From Coprinellus micaceus (taxonomy: Eukaryota; Basidiomycota; Agaricomycetes; Agaricales; Psathyrellaceae): DNA of 64,000 nucleotides. Below the pieces are notes generated by a model. The model was not told where the DNA came from. It saw nothing but the letters and a program-made list of their open reading frames with translations, and did no database searches. Of the stretch, positions 10,363-22,948 are shown piece by piece. A program made the position numbers and the translations under genes. The stretch covers positions 2,108,001-2,172,000 of the forward strand of contig OX596341.1 of NCBI GenBank assembly GCA_951394405.1, in the 5' to 3' direction. Numbering within the stretch: position 1 is the first letter of the stretch; each line of letters begins with the position of its first letter.

Positions 10363-11258
10363 TCATCGAGACAAGGCAGCTTTCCTAGAAGAAATATTAG
10401 GCCGAGGTTAGTACGAGAAACCTATGCATGGTTCGACAATTGAATAGACGGGAGGGTAATGAAGCATCACCCTGATGTTGGGTGACGCGGGCTCACGAAA
10501 GGGAGCTGAAAAGGCAGCGGAAAGACACGCACTCTCTAATGGTGTCGTAAAGAAACTTGTAGCTTCGCAAGTTCCCTTTCAGTCTTCGAATGTCGAGGCT
10601 GTAGGTGTCGCTCAAGCCTTCCAGTCGAGTGAGCTCGATGTTCAAGCGAACCTCATCGCCTGGATCTTCAGTATGGGAGCCGTAGACGCCTTTTTGGGTG
10701 GCAGTACTTGCTAGTGTGTCCTATTACGAAAAGGAGTCAGCCGATGTCTAGAGTTTGAGTTTATCAATCAGAACGAAAACGGTAATAAGGATATGATATG
10801 CGCATGGCGGTTTCATGACCTCACCGACCATGAGATGAAGCACATGCAGGCTCATGCAGTTAATGAGAAGACTCGAGAGTCTTGACACTATCGTCTGGCT
10901 CGAATGGCCAGAAGCCATCGAATACCCTCGTGTAGGGCCAAGCGGCGGTCTCGGGATGATGGTGGGGTTGAGTACGTACCGTTTGGGACCCTTCAACAGC
11001 ACTGCCCTGTTTGCTTGCGCGTATGCAGCGGTAGCTATACGTGCTCTGCTCCTGCACTTGAATCCCCAGGTCGTCGAGAACCTGGCGCACAGTGGTCATA
11101 ACCACTGGAGGCGGCTTGGTCGTCACGGTCGTCGTGTCTATCGCGCCTCTGTGGAAGCCGATGGACTCGTACCCCGCTGAGCTGCCGCCGTTCCCGCTGG
11201 TCAGAAAACTCGCCTTTCGGTTCAGAGTTCCCGATGTCGAAGGTGCCAGCGACGCCAT
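10363..11258 (-). CDS. KA1-domain protein without a kinase; partial paralogue of the neighbouring Kin4 kinase
   Basis: Seen: exons 11258-10980, 10720-10533 and 10384-10363 give an open frame of 162 aa. Two blocks match the end of the Kin4-like kinase at 12636-16543. TTKPPPVVMTTVRQVL and YSYRCIRASK pair with TTRPPPEVMAHVKKVL and YKYRCIRAKK. DTYSLDIRRLKGNLRSYKFL pairs with DTYSLDVRRLKGNLRSYKYL. The last intron lies at the same residue and phase, and the last exon is 22 bases in both genes. No kinase motif occurs in the next 1.3 kb upstream. Family knowledge: KA1 domains bind acidic membrane lipids and can inhibit the attached kinase. Inference: a recent partial duplication that may compete with or localise the kinase. 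The 259-base intron is the least certain part, since a further short exon could hide there. Confidence 0.75.
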
Positions 11259-12635
11259 TTGGTGCAGTTAAACAGCAAGCGAGCTATTCTGAAGAGATGC
11301 TCTTCAGCCGGCGCGTAACCACCAAAGCACCAGTATGCTCACCAAGGAGATGGGCAGATAGGGCTCGGGATCGACGCTGAAACGACCGCAAATCGAGTTC
11401 GTGGAAGGAGAAGGAGAACAAGAAGATATAATGGGGATCAGAACTTGCCGAGCCACTTAAATAGTAGCCAAGTTGAGGGTGCAAATAGGGACATCCCTCG
11501 ATCCCGACAGACAGGGGCTATATCATCCATTTCCGGGTATCGTCACGAGGCACTTGCCCTGCATAGACGCCAACATGCGCCCAGGGCAAACATAACGGTC
11601 CGCATTTACCATTCCCTGGATCGCCGATGGGCTCAAGACGCATGAGGGTCCCTTCAGGCCGGAGAAACAGGGTCATCGACTCGATTGGCGGCGGTGGTGC
11701 CCCTTCTCTCACGCGTGAATGTGTGAAGCGTGTAAATACGATTCAATGTATGAACCTGCTCAGGTCTGAGTCAACAACAGCACTTCTGAAATGGTTCTAA
11801 TCATCGATATTTACGAAACCACCATAATTGGGATGCGGGAAGGCCGATGTGCGCGTATAAATGCAAACGATCGAACCACCGCAGCGCAATGCGCGTGAGA
11901 GCTCAGGTTTAGAATGAGCCAGGGAAGGCAACACCGAGACACGAGGCAGAACACAAAATTGTGGGGATTAAACACGAGGGTAGGACGGAGTTGTCAGATC
12001 CTTCCTAGATCCACAGGCAAGCCTCATCACGCCAGAAAGTTCAAAGGGTTTTGAAATATAAAGAAGAATATAGTAGAACAAATAGGGAGTATATAGAGAC
12101 ACTGGTTCGAAAGAGGATGCGAAGTAAGAACGCAAGGGGAAACGTAAAGTCAAAGGTAACACGAATGGTAGGCATATGGGAAGGCGGAGGCCTGAGGGGT
12201 GAAACGAGTTGAGTGAGGCGAGAATTGAAAATAGTAACGTAGAATCTGCGGGTCGAGAGGGATTGCAATAGGGCGGTGGGTGGATAGGTACGTGCTATGG
12301 ATGTAGGGGATAGTAGTGAGGGCGGGTTCGCCGAGAATGGGGGAACGAGAAACAAACATCAAGAAAGGGCAATGGTGCGCCATAGAGCTATTAGGGTATG
12401 ATATACAATATGTAATGGGACAATATCAAACGCTGAACATCGAAACGCGATAGCAAAAGGGGGGATAAGCGAAAGAGCCAAAAGGTATTAAGCATGTGAT
12501 GTGAATGGGCCAAACTTATTGCAAGACGGGAAACCTCCGACGTAGCGGGGATAGCCTGCTTGGGTGGTGCTCGGGAGAACCCTGTCGACGAAAACTCCTT
12601 GGGAAGCCGAAGACGTATACGTGTGGACAGAACAT
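11259..12635. other. Intergenic: Kin4 3' region and upstream region of the KA1 gene
   Basis: About 1.4 kb. The minus strand is pyrimidine-rich at 12030-12400, which opens long but motif-free frames there and fits a 3' UTR of the kinase. No kinase-domain remnant was found, so the KA1 gene is not simply the tail of a decayed full copy. Confidence 0.5.
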
Positions 12636-15600
12636 CTAGCTCTGGAGATCCGCTCGTCTAGAAAGAAATAGATGCAAGTCAGTCAGCGACCAAACCCACA
12701 GGCGAAGGTTGTAAGGGAGGGACGTACTGTCTAATGGTATCATAAAGGTATTTGTAACTCCTGAGGTTGCCCTTGAGCCTGCGAACATCCAGGGAGTAGG
12801 TATCATTGAGCCGATCGATCCTGGTCAGCTCGACCGAGAAGCGAACTTCGTCACCAGCGTCCTGTGACGGGTCTCCGTATGCTGCATCGCTCATGACCAG
12901 GGGTTCGCTGACGACGGCTGAAGTCTCGTCGCCAAACGGAAGCGAGGGCTGCGAAACTGAAGAGACCTGCGACGACTGCCTGCGCATCAGAAGCCCACGG
13001 AGCATGCCTCCCGTGCCAGAGAACGCCGATGGGGATGGGAGAGGCAAGCCCCGCTTGTCAACCTATATATCGGAACCCGAATCAGCGAATTTCAAACTCG
13101 CCCAGACAAAAGAGAGCGCACCCCGTTGGAAGCTGCACTTCCTGACATCTGAATGGCGGCGAGGTTAGGCGGAGTCTGACCATTGGAAGAGCCCACCGCG
13201 GTCATAGCACCCTTCTTCTTCTTCGCCCTAATACACCTATACTTATACTCATGCTCCAGCTGAATCTCCACTCCCATCCCCTCCAACACCTTCTTGACAT
13301 GGGCCATAACCTCTGGGGGCGGCCTCGTCGTAATCGTTGTATGATCCACCGCGCCGTGATGAATACGGAGTTGTCCATTGGGGTGGGCAGGAGCCTTGCT
13401 GGACGACGACGCATGGCCACCCCCGCCGAGGCCCCCAACGGTCACCGAGTTGCGGAATCGGGCGACGAAGCTTGGAGTGACAGATGCTTCTCCGTGGGCC
13501 GTACTGGCAGAACGAATGGGGTGGCCGGGTGCAACGAGCTTAGCAGAAGCCGATTGAGGGGGCTGAGTGACCATGATCTGAGGGGAAGCTCCCGTCACCC
13601 CAGCCGACGCCGGGGTACCGATTTGGTTGACAGTGTTGCTCGACGCCGAGAAGCCCTTCTTATACTTGCCCTGAGTGGGAGTATCTTCCTTGTCCATATC
13701 GCCCTCGTATCCGTACGCGGGGCTGTCGCCCCCAAGACCAACAGACTCTCTACCCTTCGACTTCGTCCTGAACCACTGCATGACCTTACGCGCCTTGCTG
13801 GTCGATGCATGCATCCCGTTCAGGCCATCGGGGGGAAGGTCCCCCGATTGCACAAAAACCGACTGTTCCTGTGAGTGATGATGCTGCGAGTCCGCAAGAG
13901 AGGACGGGAATGCGGATGGCGGAGCGTTGGAGATAGCGCTCTGAGGTTCGCGAGACGGCGTAGTGGACAGTTGACTAGCTTTGCTGATGCTCCCACTCGC
14001 GACACTGGAGCCATCTGCCGCCGGCGTGGGCGTGGCTGGGGTAGCAGCGCCTTTGGCCTTGTTTCGTCGCATAGTACCAAGGAAGGGCTCAACCATCACG
14101 GTGAGGGTGTTCCGTCGGCTCTTCCTTCCTTTGTCTGCCGCAGGAGCCTCCTTTTCCGAGCCCGCTGACGCAAGTCCGACGGAGGACGAATTGCTTTGGC
14201 CGTCGGAAGGAGCACGACTAGGGGCGTCCGTAGACGACGACTGCAAATGACTGCTAGTGCCGTTTAAGGAAGGGACGGGTGGTGGTGGTGTGCTTCCATT
14301 GCCAAAGATCTTGCCTAGCCCGAGTTTGTCGAGGCTTGACTTGCCCTTTTTGTGCCCTTTCTTCTGGGAGGACAGGGAGCCCTGACTACTGGTATCCCGG
14401 GAGTGTCCTTGAGAGTGAGGCGACTGAAAGGAAGGCGTTGGCGGCGGGGACGAAACACTGATGTTCGGCGTCTCTGGTTGCTTCGCAGGGGACGGTTTTG
14501 AGGAGTGACTCTTCGGAGTGGAAGGTGTCGGCGGGGCTTTGTAAGCTGAGGGTGCAGGGGGTGGGGCGGGGGGCTGAGAAGGCAGCGGCTTCGTGGCATG
14601 GCCACTTTGAGAGGGGCGTCTCTCTTTGGTGGGGGTGTGTTGAGACGAAGAGGGTACGGCAGGGGTTTGCCCTTGGCTGCCACTCCTGTCCCGCCTCCTG
14701 TCCTCCTTCTTTGCATTCTTGTCATCATATTCGACTTGAATGGTGTGACGGAAGCCTCCACCACCACTGCCGCCGCCACCACTGGCACTGCTTCGATGGC
14801 CCTTGGATGAAGCTGCGGGCTTGGAGTCAGTTGGGGAAAGGGCAGATGACGTGTTCGCCTGCCGGTCTTCGGATGGACGAGACTTGCTCCCGGTGGTCGT
14901 GGTTGTCGTGGTTGTCGTAGTGGTGACGACAACGCTGTTGCGTTTGGCGCTGGGCGGGGGCCCGAAAGGATCGTCCTCGGCAAGACCAAGCGCAGCGGGA
15001 CTGTCGAAGGTCTTCGACCCCGCTCCATTCTGTTTAGGCGTGGTCTGTGCTGCGGGGCTGGGCGCATTGGTAGAGGCTGATTGATCGACGGAGGAATCGT
15101 AAAGGTATTCGGGTTGATTGGACCGGCTACGCGTCGAAGCAGACGGGGTGCCAGCGGAGGCCTCTGGTCGATGACTCTGAGTCCGGGGAGAAGCAGCGGC
15201 CTCGTTGGCCTGAGCGGCCTGAGCCCTAATTTGCCTTCGGTAAGCTTGGCGCTTCGCCTGACGTTGCTCCAGGTCCATCTTTTCAAGGTCGGCAAGACTC
15301 TTGCCGAAAGCATTGGGAATGCCGTCGGTTCGTAGCTGCCCATGATACCCTGCCAACCACGGGTGACGCATGACGGTGTCCAGGTTGGCCCTCCTGGTTG
15401 GATCGGGAACAAGCATGAGGCTAAGGAGGTCTCTCGCCTGCTCGGAGACATATTCCGGGAATGAGAGGGGAGTGTTGACAATGTATTTGTACAGGAGATT
15501 AATGTTGTCGCCATCGGGATTCGCAGGGTCGTCGTCGAAAGGAAGGTAGCCTGCCAACATGGCATAGAGAATTACACCACAACTCCAGATGTCGACCGCG

Positions 15601-16543
15601 CTTCCAACGTAGAGTCCCTCGCTGATGACGAGTTCGGGAGCAGCGTAACAAGGGCTGCCGCATGAGGTCTGCATGAGATCATCCGCACGATGTTCGAACC
15701 GGTTGGCGAAACCGAAATCGGTGATGATCACATTTCTGTGACGGTCCAGGAGCAGGTTTTCGAGTTTAAGGTCGCGATGAACGATTTTCTTCTGGTGAAT
15801 GTACCAGACGCCGGAAATAAGCTGCGAGAAGAGTTTTGCTGCGTCCTTTTCCCTAAGATATCGATGGGCGAGGATATGGTCGAAGAGTTCACCACCTGAA
15901 GCGTATTCGAGGATAATGCCGATATACTTGTCCGTCTCAATCACGTCATAAAGGCGAACGATGTTAGGGTGCTTCAGGGCCTTCACTGTCGCTTAGGGAC
16001 TGTTTGTCACCTCAAAGATGCGGAACGACGTACCCTCAGAACCTCGATTTCCCGTTCGACTTTGGACATGCGAACTGTGCTGTCGATGTTACCACGACGG
16101 ATGAGCTTGACGGCCACCTCTTCTCCCCATTGGCAATGCAGACCAAGTTTGACCTTGCCGAATTCTCCCTCCCCAAGGGTCTGTAACAGCAGGTATGGCC
16201 CGAACCTTGGGATGGGGCGGCGTGGGTGAGCAGCTGCATAGGCAACTGCAGCGGGGTGGGTGTAGACGTCAGGTTGACTGGATCCTTCTTGTCGAGAATT
16301 TCCTGGGTCTTGAGCGGCTGAAGAGCCAGAAACGACACTGTGTGACGCGCGTTGTTGTCTTCGGGGAGCCGAGGACGTTGAGTGTGGATTTGGCGACGTG
16401 GGTGTTGCCGAGTGGACAGCAACCGATGCTGGTCGATACTGAGAGTTCGATGGTGACTGCCCTTGAGCGTTGTGTCTCGAAGATGACATTTCGGGATCCA
16501 TCTGAGGAATTTGGAGGCTGGTAGAGTGGTGCGTGGGCGCCAT
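12636..16543 (-). CDS. Kin4-type CAMKL serine/threonine kinase with C-terminal KA1 domain
   Basis: Seen: exons 16543-16034, 15980-13122, 13062-12728 and 12657-12636 give 1241 aa. The kinase domain (about 113-370) has the Gly loop LGEGEFGKVKLG, HRDLKLEN (238-), DFG (258-260), a T-loop with TSCGSPCYAAPE, and an insert DDPANPDGDNINLLYKYI that marks the Kin4/Frk1 branch. A 650-residue Ser/Pro-rich linker with a poly-Thr run follows. The C-terminal 200 residues form a split KA1-like module. Known role: yeast Kin4 is the spindle-position checkpoint kinase; basidiomycete members are largely unstudied. The first intron needs an AAG acceptor (16033-15981), because the nearer CAG would bring in a stop. 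The neighbouring gene copies the KA1 part. Confidence 0.92.
14892..14930 (-). repeat. Poly-threonine codon repeat in the Kin4 linker
   Basis: Mixed ACC/ACG/ACT/ACA codons give about 12 consecutive Thr after VVV. This is a low-complexity tract in the disordered linker. The codons are varied, so it is not a simple microsatellite. Confidence 0.8.
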
Positions 16544-19023
16544 GTCGACAGGTGTAAACTTGGCTGTGCTGTGTCACGGTCAGCGTCGAGCCAGAGGAAG
16601 GGCGAGGCGTACGCTGAGGGAGACAGCGATGAGAGCGCCGTCGACGCTGTCACGAACGACGAGCTCGAGAGAAATCACGTTGTGGCGGGAGGTGAGGTTC
16701 CAACTTCCAACAAAGGGTTTCCAGCCGTGGGAATCTTCAATTCACGCTGTCCGCTCCCTCGACAACGTCCGGCGCCTATATTCTGCAACACCCACTCGCC
16801 CGTCCCGTACAGTTCAGATTAAATTGCCAGAATTTACGTGAATATTATTCGCAATGGGGTTCAGGGCGATGAAGAGCTCGCAGGAGCCCTACACAACGCA
16901 CAGTCCTGTCGAGACCCCTAAAACGCAGGTCGCCTCGAGAAATCTTCCCGGCGTCCGGCAACCCTGATAATTTGATTTGTCCCTTTGACCCTGCTTTGAT
17001 TGCAGCCTTCATCTGTCGCCAACCATCTTGGCCACAGTGGGACCTCTCTGGCATCGTCACGATACATTCCGCCCGGTGTCGTCCGGTGTTGTCCTCGATT
17101 CTTCCTCCCTCTTACTGACAGCCCTCACTCCAATGCGGCACTGGAACATACTCCGAGCACAACCAGCGAACGGTCCCTTTCCGAGCTGCACCTTGACGCC
17201 ACCATTCTATGGGTGTTGCCCCCAAGACAAGCGAGGCAGGGACGACTTCGATCCGGAGAAATCTACATCGATAACATCATAGCAAGGAAGGTTTACGGAT
17301 ACCAATTGTGTCCAGGTTTCCACTCCCAAGGGTGTACAATAAGTAGTAGTATTACATTCATTAGACGACTGCGATGATTGCGAGACAAAAGGGTTGCGGT
17401 TGTTCCTATGGTTATGTTATGGCATCGAAAGGTGGATAGAGGGGTTTCGAAGCTACACTATTGGAACGCCCCGGGCTTCAGGTTCTCCGCTTCCGGGAAT
17501 CCCCAACATCTTCAGCAGCCCCAAGGGTCGGTCGGCGCCAGCAATTATCTCCTCGTTTGTACCTTACATGTCCTTATTCAGGACCGACATCTTTCATTCA
17601 ATGTGGCTGAATTGTGCCCACTTCCGTTGCTTTAATTACGTACCACACGTTCTGACGAGGAACTCGAGCCTCGAGGACAATTAGTCTGACAGCAAGTTTG
17701 AAGACATACACCCCTTCAACCTACTGTAGACCTGGATCTTGTTACAGAGTTCCACACGATGTAGCCCAGAATCTGGGCCGTCACAAATCGTTATCCACCA
17801 CCCGCCCCAAAGCTTCCAAAGGGGACTAGACTTAGTACAATGACCTCAGTCTCCCTATCTCCTCTGCTCAGCTATAGAAAAAAGCGGAGTGGGAATAACG
17901 CGCTGAATGCTCCCCCTGTGGGCCCCGAGCAGGCGAAAGCTGGCGAGGCCCAGGGACACAGGCAGTTGAGACCTGGACGAACCTAACAGATGTAGGACGT
18001 GGATTCCCCCCTCGAACCCACTTCAAATATTCGCCGTAACGAGAGGAGATGAGGGAAACAACACGGAGCCCCTGAACAGCAACTCCAGGTTTTGTGTGCC
18101 TGATCGCATCGGCAGAGGCCCGTCGGAATTCCGCCACGCGACGGTCACACGCGCGCTTACTGCATTAGCGCCCGAATCCGGCTTTCGTCCCAACCACCAC
18201 CAGCCTCCCTCGCCCTTTCCCAGCTTCCCCCCTCCCCCTCGCCGAGCCTAGGTCTCCAAACCAATCGCTACAGAAAACATTTCAGCCGCTCACCAGCCGC
18301 TCATTCTCATCCTTGGTGCGACCACCCAGTATCGGTGGCGATGCCATCTGAATCAATTGCAGAGAAGAGGCCATTCTTATACTAGAGGCGATTTACTTAC
18401 GTCGGACGCCATGAGATCGCGCGTACTGCCTTGGTTCATCTCTTTTTGCTTCTCGTTCTAGTGGCTACTAGGTGCGCCCCACCTCGTAACAAAAGTCCCC
18501 AAACTTCTCAAGCTGACTCCCACAAAATGAAAAATCCCTCTATTGCCTATCACCCCTAGGATTAACCCCTGTAAATCAGGGAAGCGCCACTATGCACCTT
18601 AGTGGCCTTCTGTGATGGGGTTCCATTAATGTTAGCAGTCCACGAGCCACCAGGTTTCGGTCGAGGAGCCGACGAGGCCCTCCTCGCACACTGAATGGAG
18701 CAACATTTGTGCTGGGTCGGTGCTCGGACGCCGGTACGATTTCATGCAGAGGTGCCGCCAAAATATGCAAATCTCGGTGTCTCCTCGAGGCCGTTCTCCA
18801 ACTGTCGGAAATATGGAAGCTTCCTAGCGAAAGCTTATGAGAAGGCAACCCATTTAACCGGAACTCAGCACCGGGGTTTGGAGCTCGGTCCGCCAAGCTA
18901 CAGTGACGTCGACAGCGGATCGTCGTAGGCCTCCCTCACCGATCCCCATGCCTAAAATGAATCGAGGAAGGACACATATAAGCTCACTCGTTCGTTAGCT
19001 TCCCTCAGTCCTCCTCTCCTCGA
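16544..19023. other. 2.5 kb gene-free stretch
   Basis: Contains the Kin4 5' region (16544-16850) and the P450 promoter near its right end. In between, open frames of 60-125 codons lie on both strands without motifs, and no spliced model emerged. No terminal repeat or transposase motif was noticed. Confidence 0.45.
18977..18982 (+). promoter_or_regulatory. TATA-like box of the first P450 gene
   Basis: TATAAG lies 42 bases before the ATG at 19024. That leaves room for only a short 5' UTR. Confidence 0.4.
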
Positions 19024-21286
19024 ATGCTCGTTCAAATTTGCGTAGCCCTGGTAAGTCATGCACTCACATGTATACAACGTATGCGAGCTCGTTCTAAGAA
19101 CGCGTATAGGTTACCCACTTCTGGTTCCGCAATCGTGAACCATCGATCACGGTTGGGGTCGCCAGCCTCCTCGCACTTCCCCCCCTTGTTACGCTAGTGC
19201 AACCGGGGCCGGAGCTCCTCTCTCCCGCACTTATTGTCATTCAAGGGTATGCCGCCTTCTGGCTGACCCTGACCCTCTCCATCGTCGTCTATCGACTGTC
19301 GCCTCTCCACCCCCTGGCAAAGTACCCCGGTCCATTGCTCTGTAAGGTATCCAAACTGTACGGAACCTACATTGCGATAAAGGGGACATCGCACGAGTAT
19401 GCCAAGGAGCTACACAACCGTTATGGGCCAGTGGTTCGAGTAGGTGCGTATGAGGTTTTGACTGAGCGACCCCTGATGTAGAAGGCGAGTGATAACCGAC
19501 TGCGCAGGTCCTAACGAGCTTTCGGTCGTCGAGAAGGAGGCAATTCCCCACGTCCTAGGGGTAAGCGGGATGCCTAGAGGTCCCCGTAAGCTGCCCTTCC
19601 TAACCGTCTTCCCTCACTGCATTGACACCTCGTTAAATGATCCAGTTTGGGATGGTCGTCGGTTCCACCAAGGCGGCACGCAGACAGGCTACGACTCGAT
19701 CGTTGACGTTCGTGACGCTAAGATCCACCATGACCTCAGGAAGGATTGGAACAACGCCTTCAGTGCAGGCGCCGTGAAGGACTATCAAGACCTTGTTGAA
19801 ATCCGGGTCAAGCAGCTGAGGGGCCACCTTCATGAGGTTGCTGGGACTCGCGAGAGGGTGAGCTTGGCCACTTGGTTTACGCATTTCTCGTAGGTCTTTT
19901 TTATGAGCCGGTATACTCCTCTCTCACCCTTTACTAATATTTGGAATGGCACCAGGTTCGATGTTGTCGGAGACTTGGCGTAAGTTTGATCCTCGTTCCA
20001 TGCTGATGGGCGAGAGCTCAGGGGATCTCGGTATTATCACAGGTTCGGAGGGTGCTTCGAGCTCATGCGGGAAGGTGATGTGCACGGGTTCCGCAGGTCA
20101 ATGGACGAAGGGATGCAGTACGTATTCGCGATCCAATTCGCGATGCCAGTTGTTGACTATACATCCACAGACTTCCGGCCATTATCCAGCACATCCCTTG
20201 GATCAATCCGTTGGTTACCTCGATCCCATTTATTAGCGCCAAGATGCGAGCGTTTTCCGCCTTTGGTGTCGATCAAGCAAAGAAACGTCTTGCCTTGGAT
20301 ACTACACGCAAGGATCTGTTTTATCACTTGGTATGCTGTCAGAGGCCCATCTCGCATTGCTACCGACTCATGATTATACTGGTCTAATTCTAGTACGAAA
20401 TACCCGGCGAAAAAAATGACAGGACACCCGAGGAACAGCTCGACCGTGCAGTATCCAACTGCCTTCTGACGATTGTCGCTGGATCTGATACGACCGCCAC
20501 AACTCTGACTGCCATCTTCTGCTTCCTACTGTCTGAGAGACGGACTTACGACGCCCTAAAAGCAGAGCTGGACGAGGCTTTCCCTAGTTACAACATTGTC
20601 GATGGTTGGCCTGAGATTGAGATCGACTCCTTGGGCCAGTTGCCGTATCTCAACGCCGTCATGTGAGCTGGCCCAAAGCATTACGGAGAGAACAACCCAT
20701 TGCTGACCTCGGCCGACTTTCATAGCGATGAAGGTCTTCGTTTAGTCCCCGCTGTACCCACACACCTCCAGCGCGCTCCGGAGCTGGGGAGCGGTGGAAA
20801 GGTGCTTGGGGACACACAAATGTAAGAGTGCCCCTCCATTCCGATGTCTACTTCTCGTTAACCACTTGCCTGCCCCTTAGATTCATTCCGGAAGGAGTAG
20901 CGGTCAACATTTCTCCGTTCGCCTTACACAGGGACCCTCGCTATTTCTCCCCACACCCAGATTCCTTCATTCCCGAAAGGTGGCTGACAATTGAAGAAAG
21001 CAGTTCCGTCCAGCGGTACACGACGGACAAAGACGCGTTCATCCCGTTCTCGTACGGGCCGGCCAACTGTGCTGGTAAGACCCTGGCACGGATTGAGATG
21101 CGCTACGTTGTGGCGACCCTAGTCAGGTGCTTCGAGCTCCACCATTTCCGATGCGAAGGGGCAGAGCCAATGGTTTTGGAGGCGAAGATGAAACAGTGGA
21201 CAGCTGGGTTGAGGGATAAGTTTGTCTTTGATAAACCGGGGTTGGACGTTGAGATCTTATCTCGGAGACAGTCACAGTATAACTAG
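19024..21286 (+). CDS. Cytochrome P450 monooxygenase (copy 1)
   Basis: Seen: ten exons, 19024-19050, 19110-19443, 19508-19585, 19646-19889, 19956-19979, 20043-20117, 20171-20330, 20394-20662, 20726-20821 and 20881-21286, give 570 aa. Motifs: N-terminal hydrophobic anchor; proline hinge before YPGPLLCK; I-helix AGSDTTA (about 345); ExxR as EGLR (about 405-408); PERW (about 470); heme loop FSYGPANCAG with the Cys near 500. Family knowledge: ER-bound, needs an NADPH reductase and oxidises small lipophilic molecules; the substrate cannot be read from sequence. All phases close, including a 24-base fifth exon coding FDVVGDLA. A paralogue with the same exon plan lies at 29382-31927 on the other strand. 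Confidence 0.93.
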
Positions 21287-21426
21287 GGGGTATTCGGCAA
21301 ACGACTTCGCTACCGCAAGAGGTGTTTATTTTCCGCTTGCTCTGACATGATTCGAATCATCCACCCCTTGCGAGTCTGTGACACCCTTATTTAACAATAC
21401 AGATTGCACATTTGGAGAACATGATC

Positions 21427-22489
21427 TTACCTCTTCAAACCAGCCAAATTACCGTTGAAAATGTCAGCATCTCCGGGGTTGGGACTGGCAGAGTTGGAGT
21501 ACTGCCAGAAGGTGTAGAACCTGGCATACTAGATATTCAACGAGGGTTCGTCATAGCTGAACAGTAGAAAGCACTCACCTCCAGCCGTTGGGAAGGGCGC
21601 CAGCCGAGGTTGCATATCGGGCGACCCATAGAGGGTTCGTCGAACCGAAAGAGCGATTGTTACCGGTGCAAGCCTTCCACCAGTCGGTGGTAGTGTAAAT
21701 AACTGGAAAGGCGGTTAGGATAAAGGCCAGTCCGGAGGAGCAGTGTGCAGACCCCTAAGCCTTACCTGGATAGACTCCAGTCTTGGACTTGTACGTGTTA
21801 GAAAAGTCTCTGATCCAGCTAACCATCGCTGCCCGAGTCTTGCCATAGCAAGTAGCGCCGTAAGGGTTGTCTGAGTGGCTTGTTAAGCGGGTTTATCTGC
21901 ATAGACGGTCACTTGACGCCCCGGGGACTTACACTCGATATCCAGAGCGCCTGGCAGGGTAATGCCATCGGAACTCCAACCGCCTGAAATACCGTCCATG
22001 GGTTCGATGACAAAAATGCACTGTTATAGATACGGACCTCCGTTGGCAACAAAGTACGTGGCCTGCACCGCGCCAGTGCTGACGTCGGGGCGTGCAAAGT
22101 GGTAGCTGCCTCGGATGAGTCCAACATTGGTGGCGCCAGCGTACTGGGAGTTGAATTCCGAATTCTTGAAACCTAAGTAACGAGTCGGAACGGGATATAT
22201 CTGGGTCCACGCAGAAAACATGTCACTCACGGATTCCCTCGGTGGCCTTGATATATGCGAAGGCGATACCGTTCGATTTGACGGCCCTCCAGTTAATCCT
22301 GCGCTGGTGGCCAGACACATCGATACCGCGGGGGTTTGTACTAGATGTTGCTCCTTCCGCGGAAGTGGAAGGCAAATAGCGCTGACTACGGGGGACTATG
22401 TCTGTGCTCCCCGCGAGTGTGCCATTGAGCGGAGACGCGAGAGCGATCCAGATCACGAAAAAGATAGTAAGTGCTGAGAGCAGAACCAT
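21427..22489 (-). CDS. Secreted GH25 lysozyme (copy 1)
   Basis: Seen: exons 22489-22231, 22172-22038, 21983-21933, 21870-21766, 21702-21579 and 21520-21427 give 255 aa. A signal peptide ([20 protein letters not shown]) leads to a Ser/Thr-rich linker about 20 residues longer than in copy 2. The GH25 domain has GIDVSGHQ (first acid), FAYIKATEG and ALDIEYNPYG with the D-x-E pair expected at the catalytic site, and ends FWQYSNSAS. Known activity: Chalaropsis-type muramidases cut bacterial peptidoglycan between MurNAc and GlcNAc. Inference: defence against, or feeding on, bacteria. Copy 2 sits just upstream (22949-23944) in the same orientation, and exons 2-6 have identical lengths in both. Confidence 0.93.
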
Positions 22490-22948
22490 TTTGCAAAGGG
22501 CTGCTTTTGGGCTACGGGGTACCAAAGTTGAAGGACGGGGGGGGGCAATTTGTACAAACCCATAGGTCGATGGCCAGCCACGACCTTGTGGCACCTATGG
22601 AGCTTCTGTGTCGAGACATTGGCCCGATGTTAGAATCAGAGATGGTCGAACATGCGAAGTGTTTCAGGGTATCATGGACTATTAATTAACGATCGTATGT
22701 ATACCAATTCATGTAGCCCCAATGTATGCCTCACACTCGCCAGATGTAGAAGTTCGTGTCTTGTAAATCACACTTGGTTTGCCTAAACGGCTAGTACTGA
22801 GCGCTGCGCTGTGGAAACTCGCGGCTTTCGTGCTTCGAAGACACATTTGCTATCGTTCCCCTCGCCCGGGTATCGCACTCACGCAGCCTTTGCGAGCCTG
22901 TAACAATCCCGTTCAATAACATGAACTGTACGCTCTGACAGCGCAGGC
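22490..22948. other. Spacer between the two GH25 genes
   Basis: Promoter region of copy 1 and 3' region of copy 2. It carries the 13-base element at 22582-22594 that recurs upstream of copy 2. Confidence 0.6.
22582..22594. promoter_or_regulatory. Duplicated upstream element of GH25 copy 1
   Basis: GACCTTGTGGCAC, 93 bases upstream of the copy 1 ATG. The same 13 bases lie 97 bases upstream of copy 2 (24041-24053). Flanking bases (CCAYGACC...GAG) are also similar, so the promoter was duplicated with the gene. Confidence 0.5.

Noticed and set aside
10363..11258. KA1 copy as a pseudogene
   Set aside because: The frame is open, the splice sites are intact and the intron phase is conserved. No disabling change was found.
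12030..12400. Overlapping 60-105 codon minus-strand frames as a gene
   Set aside because: Low-complexity pyrimidine-rich sequence downstream of Kin4; no motif and no start context. Best read as 3' UTR.
18000..18060. Possible tRNA T-arm (GGGTTCGAG on the minus strand)
   Set aside because: The stem does not close and no matching acceptor or anticodon arm could be drawn.
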